Assembly (NCBI GenBank): GCA_964632435.1
Contig: CAZWEJ010000022.1
Location: 1-5,490, forward strand
DNA from: CAZWEJ01 sp964632435
Lineage (GTDB): Bacteria > Patescibacteriota > Saccharimonadia > UBA4664 > SCTI01
Direction of reading: 5' to 3'
Length of the DNA stretch: 5,490 nucleotides
The notes below the pieces were generated by a model that saw only the letters and a program-made list of their open reading frames with translations, made no database searches and was not told the origin of the DNA. Both the position numbers and the translations under genes were made by a program. Numbering within the stretch: position 1 is the stretch's first letter; each line of letters opens with the position of its first letter. Below are positions 1 through 4,998 of the stretch, in pieces.

Positions 1-9
1 CTTCCAGGT

Positions 10-15
10 TATAAT
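10..15 (+). promoter_or_regulatory. Probable -10 box upstream of yceD
   Basis: A perfect TATAAT hexamer lies 16 bases before the yceD start codon, so transcription would begin near position 22 and leave a leader of about ten bases. The matching -35 box would fall off the left edge of the window and cannot be checked. There is no TG extension. If real, it starts the yceD-rpmF-nusB-NUDIX-rnc unit. Confidence 0.45.
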
Positions 16-31
16 TGCCCTCAAGAGCGCA

Positions 32-451
32 ATGCACGTAGACGTAAATGACATCTTAAGACAGGGGGAGGGGGCTCAAGAAAGCTTTTCAATAGCTGAT
101 GAGCAACCGGAGTTTGAGGATGTTAAGCTTACGGCGCCACTAAACGGCGAAATTAGAATAATCGGTACCAAAACTGGTGTTCTGGTTGCAGGCAAATTAA
201 ATGCCGAGGTTGAGCTAGAATGTCACCGCTGTTTGCGCACTTTTGAGCATCAATTTAGCTTTCCTGTCGATGCGGAGTTCAACCCTCAGCCTAACGAGGA
301 CGAATACCCAATCGATAAGTACGGGAAGATTGATCTTGAGGAGCCTATTCGCCAAGATCTGGTGACTCATCTACCGCTACGTCAGCTTTGCCAAGCCGAC
401 TGTGACGGGATACAATTAAAAGCAAAGAAGGAAGCAAATGGCAGTTCCTAA
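32..451 (+). CDS. yceD: YceD/DUF177 family protein
   Basis: This 139-residue protein belongs to the DUF177/YceD family, usually encoded directly before rpmF and linked to 23S rRNA and 50S ribosome biogenesis; its biochemical role is not settled. The N-terminus MHVDVNDIL resembles the usual start of the family. A CHRC cysteine pair followed by LRTF (C64, C67) and a second pair in LCQADCDG (C120, C124) are the family's conserved cysteines. The usual last part after the second pair (a further CG and CxC) is missing: the protein ends in a short polar KKEANGSS tail whose last codons overlap rpmF. The reading frame is open to the left edge, but ATG 32 fits the family start and the -10 box position. 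Only a weak AAGAG ribosome binding site precedes it. Confidence 0.85.
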   Translation: MHVDVNDILRQGEGAQESFSIADEQPEFEDVKLTAPLNGEIRIIGTKTGVLVAGKLNAEVELECHRCLRTFEHQFSFPVDAEFNPQPNEDEYPIDKYGKIDLEEPIRQDLVTHLPLRQLCQADCDGIQLKAKKEANGSS

Positions 452-608
452 AAAACGTACAAGCAAGACCAAGCGCAATACGCGACGGTCACACGACGCA
501 ATCAGCCCAGTGCAGTTGCAGCCAGCATCAGATGGTAGCCTGTCACCGCGAAGATTGCACAAGGCCATCAGCCTTGGACTAACCAAGTATATAAAGCGAG
601 CTCGCTAA
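438..608 (+). CDS. rpmF: 50S ribosomal protein L32, cysteine-free
   Basis: A 56-residue basic protein beginning MAVPKKRTSKTKRNTRRSHD, the hallmark N-terminus of bacterial L32, a component of the large ribosomal subunit. The second half has no cysteine: in place of the two CxxC pairs of zinc-binding L32 there is a basic helix-like segment (SPRRLHKAISLGLTKYIK, about residues 36-53). It is therefore a zinc-independent form. The start codon lies inside the end of yceD (14-base overlap) with a good AAGGA ribosome binding site at 428-432, five bases upstream, so the two genes are likely translationally coupled. The stop codon directly abuts the nusB start. Assignment is strong from the N-terminal motif and the classic yceD-rpmF order. 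Confidence 0.93.
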   Translation: MAVPKKRTSKTKRNTRRSHDAISPVQLQPASDGSLSPRRLHKAISLGLTKYIKRAR

Positions 609-1064
609 ATGGCATCAAACCGTCATCTAGGTAGAATCGTAGCGATGCAAACTCTCTACGAATATGACTTTCGGGCAGGAACCGATAATAAGATCGACCG
701 AGATGAGGTTTTGACCCGTAATTTGGGCGAGTTTTCTGATGCAATCGACGATAAAGACTTTGTTCATGACCTAGTTGATGGCGTTGAGAAGAATCAGGAA
801 AAGATTGATAACATTATCGGTCCGGCGGCTCCAGAATGGCCGGTTGAACAAATCGCCAAGATCGACAAGATTATTTTACGAATTGGCGTATACGAATTAT
901 TGATTAAGAAAGACGTTCCTCCAAAGGTTGCGATCAACGAAGCAGTTGAACTAGCAAAAGCCTTCGGCGGCGAGAACTCCAGTAAGTTTGTTAACGGAGT
1001 TCTGGGAACGATTTATCGTGGAAGCGATGTCTACCAACCAGAAGAAGAAGCGCAAAAATCCTAA
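609..1064 (+). CDS. nusB: Transcription antitermination factor NusB
   Basis: A 151-residue all-helical RNA-binding protein. NusB with NusE (S10) binds boxA in rRNA leader transcripts and supports antitermination and rRNA folding. The arginine-rich N-terminus (RHLGRIVAMQTLYEYDF, residues 5-21) is the typical NusB helix 1. The C-terminal signature INEAVELAKAFGGENSSKFV followed by NGVLGTIYR is the classic NusB ending. Length is normal apart from an acidic tail (QPEEEAQKS). The ATG follows the rpmF stop with no gap and has only a weak GCGAG element, so translation probably depends on ribosomes finishing rpmF. The last 38 bases also encode the start of the NUDIX gene in another frame. Confidence 0.95.
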   Translation: MASNRHLGRIVAMQTLYEYDFRAGTDNKIDRDEVLTRNLGEFSDAIDDKDFVHDLVDGVEKNQEKIDNIIGPAAPEWPVEQIAKIDKIILRIGVYELLIKKDVPPKVAINEAVELAKAFGGENSSKFVNGVLGTIYRGSDVYQPEEEAQKS

Positions 1065-1512
1065 AAAACCCCCACGAATGAAAGCAGTTCGTGAGTATAC
1101 TGCTGGCGGAATGGTGTTTCGCCGAACCTCCGCTGATCAAATTGATATTCTGATGATTCAAGACCGCATGGGCCGATGGACTATACCAAAAGGGCATGTT
1201 GAAGAAGGCGAGAGTCTAGAAGAGACTGCAGTTCGTGAAATTGGTGAGGAAACCGGTTTAACTAACCTTTCAATCAAGGAGAAGCTCGATAAGATTCATT
1301 TCTTCTATCGCAAAGAGGGGAAACTCATTTACATGACTACTCACGTTTTCTTGATTGAGGCATTGGGAGATACCGACGCGCTCGTCCCTGAAGATAGCGA
1401 AGGTATAGTTGATGCGAAGTGGTTTTCAAAAGATAAGGCTCTTGAGCTCATTGAGTACAGGGACACAGAAAGATTATTCAAAATGGGTCTAGGTAAGTTA
1501 AAACTGGCATGA
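1027..1512 (+). CDS. NUDIX hydrolase
   Basis: A 161-residue NUDIX-fold enzyme, a family that hydrolyses nucleoside diphosphates linked to another moiety using Mg2+ or Mn2+. The NUDIX box GX5EX7REUXEEXGU is perfect: it runs from G56 (GHVEEGE) through REIGEETGL ending at L78, and is preceded by WTIPK. The IPKGH-type context resembles diadenosine polyphosphate hydrolase or MutT-like members; the substrate cannot be told from sequence. A lysine-rich N-terminal extension (about residues 6-16) precedes the fold. ATG 1027 is chosen because GGAAG lies at 1020-1024, although the spacing of two bases is tight. ATG 1078, giving MKAVREYTAGG, is a real alternative. A TTG further up at 988 is unlikely. It overlaps nusB by 38 bases from ATG 1027 and rnc by 4 bases. 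Confidence 0.88.
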   Translation: MSTNQKKKRKNPKKPPRMKAVREYTAGGMVFRRTSADQIDILMIQDRMGRWTIPKGHVEEGESLEETAVREIGEETGLTNLSIKEKLDKIHFFYRKEGKLIYMTTHVFLIEALGDTDALVPEDSEGIVDAKWFSKDKALELIEYRDTERLFKMGLGKLKLA

Positions 1513-2210
1513 GTACCGATTCAAAAGTGTTAATAACAGATTTAGAAGCCGAATTAGGCGTTAAGTTTAAAGATATTTCAATTCTTGAGCGTGCATTTAT
1601 TCATCGCTCTTACCTGAATGAGCATCCAAAGGCTGGTCTTGAACACAACGAGCGACTTGAGTTTTTGGGTGACGCCGTTCTTGAGCTGGTCGTGACCGAT
1701 TATCTTTACAGTAACTATCCAAATCCCGAAGGTGATCTTACTAACTGGCGAAGCGCATTGGTAAAAACAGAGTCTCTGAGTGCAGTTGCCAAGAAATTGG
1801 ATCTCGATCGCTTTCTAAAGCTCAGTAAGGGTGAATCCAAGGGAAACGAGAGAAGTCGTGCGTTGATCCATGCCAATGCAGTTGAGGCCATGATTGGAGC
1901 AATTTACCTCGACCAAGGTTATGATCAGGCCCGAGAGTTTGTGATGAATAACATTATCTCGACCTTGCCAACAATTTTGGCTGAGGGGACCTGGGTTGAC
2001 CCAAAAAGTAAGTTTCAGGAGATGGCTCAAGAAAAAGAAGGCCACACCCCTCACTACAAGGTTATTGAAGAGACCGGTCCGGATCACGATAAGGTATTTT
2101 TAGTAGGGGTTTTTGTCGGTGACCGGCTTTGTGGAAAAGGCCAGGGCTCAAGTAAACAGGCAGCTCAACAACAGGCGGCAGCGGCTGCACTCAAAAAATA
2201 TAAAGCCTAA
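1509..2210 (+). CDS. rnc: Ribonuclease III
   Basis: A 233-residue double-strand-specific endoribonuclease that matures rRNA precursors and cuts structured mRNAs. The N-terminal endonuclease domain (about residues 10-155) has the signature HNERLEFLGDAVLELV with acids E48, E51 and D55, matching E. coli E38, E41 and D45. The second catalytic block reads HANAVEAMIGAIYLD, with E126 for E. coli E117 but N123 where E. coli has D114. A double-stranded RNA-binding domain follows (residues about 164-231, DPKSKFQEMAQ through GSSKQAAQQQAA). Length is normal. The start overlaps the NUDIX stop as ATGA, indicating coupling. The asparagine may be a lineage variant rather than a defect, since the rest of the active site is intact. 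Confidence 0.95.
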   Translation: MSTDSKVLITDLEAELGVKFKDISILERAFIHRSYLNEHPKAGLEHNERLEFLGDAVLELVVTDYLYSNYPNPEGDLTNWRSALVKTESLSAVAKKLDLDRFLKLSKGESKGNERSRALIHANAVEAMIGAIYLDQGYDQAREFVMNNIISTLPTILAEGTWVDPKSKFQEMAQEKEGHTPHYKVIEETGPDHDKVFLVGVFVGDRLCGKGQGSSKQAAQQQAAAAALKKYKA

Positions 2211-2214
2211 AGTC

Positions 2215-2247
2215 TTACAGGTTGACATAAGGGTTGCAAACCTGTAA
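2215..2247. repeat. 9-bp inverted repeat over the rpsP promoter
   Basis: TTACAGGTT at 2215-2223 and its exact reverse complement AACCTGTAA at 2239-2247 are separated by 15 bases. Arm centres are 24 bp apart. The left arm runs into the -35 box and the right arm into the -10 box. Such placement suits a repressor operator bound by a dimer, but the arms could also form an RNA stem at the end of the rnc transcript. There is no following T-run, so an intrinsic terminator is unlikely. Confidence 0.6.
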
Positions 2248-2250
2248 AAT
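2222..2250 (+). promoter_or_regulatory. Sigma70-type promoter for rpsP
   Basis: A perfect -35 box TTGACA (2222-2227) is followed by a 17-bp spacer and the -10 box TAAAAT (2245-2250, five of six matches). Initiation near 2257 would leave a leader of about 28 bases before the rpsP ATG. It sits in the 74-base gap after rnc and would drive rpsP, khpA and probably trmD, separating them from the upstream operon. Confidence 0.75.
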
Positions 2251-2284
2251 CATTTTCGTTGCTTAAAGAGAACTAATCTTAAAC

Positions 2285-2785
2285 ATGTTAGTAATTCGCT
2301 TGGCCCGTGGTGGCCGAACCAAATACCCGGTTTACCGCATCGTTGCGGCTGAATCTTCACGCGCCGCTACAGGCAAATTCGTTGAAGTTTTGGGTCATTA
2401 TAATCCTCACACCAAAGAATTGGTCATCAAGAAAGAGGAAACGATTAAGCGATTGAGCCATGGCGCTCAACCATCTAACAGCGTAATCAAACTCCTACAG
2501 CAGGAAAAAATTGAGCTTCCGTCTTGGGTAAAGCTCAAGACCAAGAATCGAAAGCCTAAGAACGAGCCGGAAGAGAAGCCAGAAGAGCAGCCAGCTCCTG
2601 CAGAGGAAACTCCTGAAGCCAATGAGGCCGCCGATGCGCCAGCTGAGCCAACTGAAAAGGAAGAGGCTCCTGTTGAAGAAGAGCGAGTAGCAGAAGCAGC
2701 TACCGAAAATGCCGCTGAAGCAGAAGAGGCCAAGGAAGACGCTCCTGAGGCTCCCGCCGAAGAAACGACTGAAGACGCTAAGTAA
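2285..2785 (+). CDS. rpsP: 30S ribosomal protein S16 with long acidic tail
   Basis: S16 is a primary 16S rRNA-binding protein needed for 30S assembly. Residues 1 to about 82 are a normal S16 core: MLVIRLARGGRTKYPVYRIV, then GKFVEVLGHYNP (30-41) and HGAQPSNSV (59-67). After a short basic linker (KLKTKNRKPK, 83-92) comes an unusual tail of about 74 residues made almost only of E, A, P, K, D, N and T, with no predicted fold and strong negative charge. Bacterial S16 is usually 80-90 residues, so the tail nearly doubles it. ATG 2285 matches the family start. No clear ribosome binding site is visible, only AAAGAG about 14 bases upstream. A gap of 56 bases separates it from khpA. Confidence 0.93.
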   Translation: MLVIRLARGGRTKYPVYRIVAAESSRAATGKFVEVLGHYNPHTKELVIKKEETIKRLSHGAQPSNSVIKLLQQEKIELPSWVKLKTKNRKPKNEPEEKPEEQPAPAEETPEANEAADAPAEPTEKEEAPVEEERVAEAATENAAEAEEAKEDAPEAPAEETTEDAK

Positions 2786-2841
2786 GTCGCAAACAAAAAC
2801 AATTTGAGTTATGATTGCATTAAGTACTAATGCGAGGCGAT

Positions 2842-3228
2842 ATGGCTGATTTGAGAGAAGATTTCGTAACCTACGTTGTTAAGGCGCTGGTAAGTAATCC
2901 CGATGCTGTCGAGCTAAAAAGAGCAGAAGACGACAAAGGTGAGTATCTGGAGCTAAAAGTTGACCCTTCAGATATGGGTAAAGTAATTGGTAAGGCAGGA
3001 GCAACTGCAAAAAGCATTCGAACACTGCTCCGCGGAGTTGGCGCAAAAGACAACATGTCTCCGCTACCGTTAAAAATTGTTGATCCCGAAGGTGGCCCAA
3101 CACACGAAAAGGTAGAAGAACCAGCAACCGAGGAACCCGAGGTTGAAGAAGAAGTGATCGACGAGCACGCCGAACACCTAGAAAAAACTAAGCGCGAAGC
3201 CCAAGAGTTAGCAGACCTAGAACTTTAA
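2842..3228 (+). CDS. khpA: KH-domain RNA-binding protein KhpA
   Basis: A 128-residue KhpA/YlqC-type protein, a small cytoplasmic RNA chaperone that in Gram-positive bacteria works with KhpB/Jag and is normally encoded between rpsP and rimM/trmD. The single KH domain spans about residues 8-82; the RNA-binding GxxG loop is G50-K-A-G53 in the segment MGKVIGKAGATAKSIR. Family members are usually about 75-80 residues; here a glutamate-rich tail (about 88-128) ending in a likely helix (EHLEKTKREAQELADLEL) is added. ATG 2842 is chosen over ATG 2830 because GAGG at 2834-2837 is a suitable ribosome binding site and MADLREDFVTYVVKALV fits the family start. The stop overlaps the trmD start by one base (TAATG). 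Confidence 0.9.
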   Translation: MADLREDFVTYVVKALVSNPDAVELKRAEDDKGEYLELKVDPSDMGKVIGKAGATAKSIRTLLRGVGAKDNMSPLPLKIVDPEGGPTHEKVEEPATEEPEVEEEVIDEHAEHLEKTKREAQELADLEL

Positions 3229-3899
3229 TGAAAATCGACATAATCACCCTATTCCCCGATATGTTCAAGGGGCCTTTCGATATGAGTATGCTGTGGAAGG
3301 CTAAAGATCGCGGTCTTGTTGATATCAATATCCATGACCTCCGTGAGTTTGGTATTGGTTCAAGAAGAACAGTGGACGACACGACATATGGTGGCGGCGA
3401 TGGTATGCTGCTCAAGCCAGAACCGGTAGTTGATGCAATCGAAGCTTGCAAAAAAGATAATCCCGATGCGAAAGTTATTATTCTTTCTCCGCAGGGCAAG
3501 TTGTTCAATCAAGAAAAGGCGATTGAGCTATCAGGCGAGAAGGGTCTTATTTTGGTTGCCGGCCATTATGAAGGTTTTGACGAGCGGATTATTGATTATG
3601 CCGATATGGAATTATCGGTTGGTGATTATGTTTTAACTGGTGGCGAACTTCCTGCTATGACCATTGTTGATGCAGTCGTTAGGTTGATCCCGGGAGTTTT
3701 AGGCGGAGAGCAGAGTGCACATGTTGAATCTTTCTCGGATGGGATGCTTGAATATCCTCAATACACTCGTCCAGTAGAATATCGTGGCAAAAAAGTGCCA
3801 GAAGTTTTGCAGAACGGTCATCATGCCGAAATAGAGGCTTGGCGTAAAGAACAAGCCGAGGCAAAAACTCGCCGTAATCGCCCCGATCTTCTAAACTAG
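3228..3899 (+). CDS. trmD: tRNA (guanine-N1)-methyltransferase TrmD
   Basis: A 223-residue SPOUT-class enzyme that methylates G37 of tRNAs using S-adenosylmethionine, preventing +1 frameshifting. Visible motifs are MKIDIITLFPDMF at the start, DDTTYGGGDGM (50-60), LSPQG (86-90), AGHYEGFDERI (111-121), SVGDYVLTGGELPAM (130-144) forming the trefoil-knot cofactor site, and YPQYTRP (176-182), followed by GHHAEIEAWR (197-206). R152 matches E. coli R154. The catalytic aspartate D169 of the E. coli and Haemophilus enzymes aligns with E167 (HVESFSDG). It is somewhat shorter than typical TrmD (about 240-250). Translation is probably coupled to khpA through the one-base overlap, with no ribosome binding site of its own. 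rimM and rplS, usual neighbours, are absent from this position. Confidence 0.95.
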   Translation: MKIDIITLFPDMFKGPFDMSMLWKAKDRGLVDINIHDLREFGIGSRRTVDDTTYGGGDGMLLKPEPVVDAIEACKKDNPDAKVIILSPQGKLFNQEKAIELSGEKGLILVAGHYEGFDERIIDYADMELSVGDYVLTGGELPAMTIVDAVVRLIPGVLGGEQSAHVESFSDGMLEYPQYTRPVEYRGKKVPEVLQNGHHAEIEAWRKEQAEAKTRRNRPDLLN

Positions 3900-3906
3900 A
3901 TCAAAA

Positions 3907-3913
3907 GGGAGAG
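3907..3913 (+). promoter_or_regulatory. Strong ribosome binding site of the SOD gene
   Basis: GGGAGAG, part of AAAAGGGAGAG, lies six bases before ATG 3920, and its GGAG core (3908-3911) lies eight bases before it. It is stronger than the sites of most genes to the left, suggesting independently efficient translation of the dismutase. No separate promoter is apparent in the 20-base gap after trmD. Confidence 0.65.
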
Positions 3914-3919
3914 AATATT

Positions 3920-4519
3920 ATGCACAAACTACCTGATTTGCCATACGCCTATGATGCACTGGAGCCGCACATTGATGCCAAAACGATGGAAATTCATCAC
4001 AGCAAGCATCACGCAACCTATGTGGACAAACTAAATACTGCGCTCGAGAGTAAAGATGAGCTGCAAAGCAAACCGATCGAGGATCTGATTGCAGATCTAG
4101 AGTCTGTACCAGAAGAAATTAGAACTGCCGTTCGAAACAATGGCGGCGGTCATTATAATCATTCACTTTTCTGGCGGCTGATTTCGCCTGATGGCGGAGG
4201 TGAGCCAACAGGAGAATTACTTGAAGCCATCAATTCTAGTTTTGGAAGCTTTGACGAATTTAAGAATAAATTCAAAGATGCTGCCATTGCCAGGTTTGGA
4301 AGCGGCTGGGCTTGGCTCGTAAAAGACGGCGACAGTCTAATCATTGAATCATCTGCCAATCAGGACTCGCCTGCGATGGAAGGCAAGAAAATTGTACTTG
4401 GTCTAGATGTTTGGGAGCATGCCTATTACCTCAAGCACCAGAACAAGCGCCCAGATTATATTGATGCTTGGTGGAATGTCGTAAATTGGAAAGAGGCAGA
4501 GAGGCGATTCAACTCTTAG
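3920..4519 (+). CDS. sodA: Superoxide dismutase, manganese type
   Basis: A 199-residue Fe/Mn-family superoxide dismutase that converts superoxide to oxygen and hydrogen peroxide. The N-terminal helical hairpin starts LPDLPYAYDALEPHIDAKTM. Metal ligands are H26 (EIHHSKHHATYV), H81 (HYNHSLFW), D163 and H167 (DVWEHAYYLKHQNKRPDYI). Two features favour manganese over iron: glycine-rich NNGGGHYNH before the second ligand, where iron enzymes carry their active-site glutamine, and Q148 in SSANQDSP, the glutamine position of Mn enzymes. A cambialistic enzyme is still possible. No signal peptide is present, so it should be cytoplasmic. Length is normal. It may be read through from trmD. Its last 11 bases overlap the 3' end of the convergent DoxX-like gene. 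Confidence 0.95.
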   Translation: MHKLPDLPYAYDALEPHIDAKTMEIHHSKHHATYVDKLNTALESKDELQSKPIEDLIADLESVPEEIRTAVRNNGGGHYNHSLFWRLISPDGGGEPTGELLEAINSSFGSFDEFKNKFKDAAIARFGSGWAWLVKDGDSLIIESSANQDSPAMEGKKIVLGLDVWEHAYYLKHQNKRPDYIDAWWNVVNWKEAERRFNS

Positions 4520-4898
4520 AGTTTTTAGCATTTGGATTTGCAGATTGCGATAATGCCAGCGCTGCAATCGCAAGTCCCATATCGACCAGGATTATGTTGT
4601 AGTAAACCCCTGCGATTAGGAGGTTGATTGAGATGCCGACCAATAGGCCCGCAAACAATAATCCTCCCCACCTTGCGCTAAACCACAAGATAACGGCGAT
4701 TATTAGCTCAATAACTCCAATAATATATACGAATGTAGTTGTTGAAATGCCGAGCAGCTCCGGAAACTGTGGCGCCAGGTAGTTTGGCCAATATGTGACC
4801 AAGTTGAAGAACTTATCTGTTCCATCAATCATTAATATAATGCTCAAATAGTATTGAAATATCTTTCCAAGATTGAGGCGGTTGAGTATTTTCTGCAT
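4509..4898 (-). CDS. DoxX-like four-helix membrane protein
   Basis: A 129-residue integral membrane protein with four predicted hydrophobic helices at about residues 14-33, 53-73, 77-97 and 101-118. The pattern DKFFNLVTYWPNYLAP after helix 1, GVIELIIAVILWFSARWG across helices 2-3, and NLLIAGVYYNIILVDMGLAIAA towards helix 4 resembles DoxX-family proteins, whose members include parts of membrane quinone or redox systems; many have no known function. No cysteines are visible. The C-terminus is short and polar. A strong AAGGAG site lies on the minus strand at 4917-4912, with a rather long 13-base spacing to the ATG; no better in-frame start exists. No convincing promoter was found. It converges on the SOD gene and is divergent from the TspO-like gene. 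Confidence 0.7.
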   Translation of the reverse strand: MQKILNRLNLGKIFQYYLSIILMIDGTDKFFNLVTYWPNYLAPQFPELLGISTTTFVYIIGVIELIIAVILWFSARWGGLLFAGLLVGISINLLIAGVYYNIILVDMGLAIAALALSQSANPNAKNSKS

Positions 4899-4911
4899 AA
4901 TGGTATTTTGA

Positions 4912-4917
4912 CTCCTT
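4912..4917 (-). promoter_or_regulatory. Ribosome binding site of the DoxX-like gene
   Basis: The minus strand reads AAGGAG here, a near-perfect anti-16S match, 13 bases upstream of the ATG at 4898. The spacing is longer than usual, but the match supports this strand and start as genuine. Confidence 0.55.
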
Positions 4918-4998
4918 TAAGCCAAAACATAAAGCAAAAGAGGTATGTTGCTGCTTTGGAAGTTTTGAACAAAGATCTCAATAACAAAGTTCTTGAAA

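Noticed and set aside
988..1026. TTG 988 as the start of the NUDIX protein
   Set aside because: It lies well inside the conserved C-terminus of NusB, has no ribosome binding site, and ATG 1027 is available in the same frame.
2215..2250. The inverted repeat after rnc as an intrinsic terminator
   Set aside because: The loop is 15 bases, the stem is modest and no T-run follows. Overlap with a strong promoter explains the site better.
2467..2802. A 111-codon minus-strand reading frame opposite rpsP
   Set aside because: Its Ser/Ala-rich low-complexity product mirrors the Glu/Ala-rich S16 tail codons on the other strand. It is a composition shadow with no start signal.
2810..2815. TATGAT as a -10 box for khpA
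   Set aside because: The hexamer is good and well placed, but no -35 box better than three matches lies at suitable distance and there is no TG extension. khpA is more simply served by the rpsP promoter.
3188..3508. A 106-codon minus-strand reading frame opposite trmD
   Set aside because: It runs opposite the strongly conserved trmD coding sequence and its product has no recognisable family pattern.
4511..4526. Dyad plus TTTTT after the SOD gene as an intrinsic terminator
   Set aside because: The RNA stem would be only four A/T-rich pairs around a five-base loop, too weak, and the T-run overlaps the stem arm.
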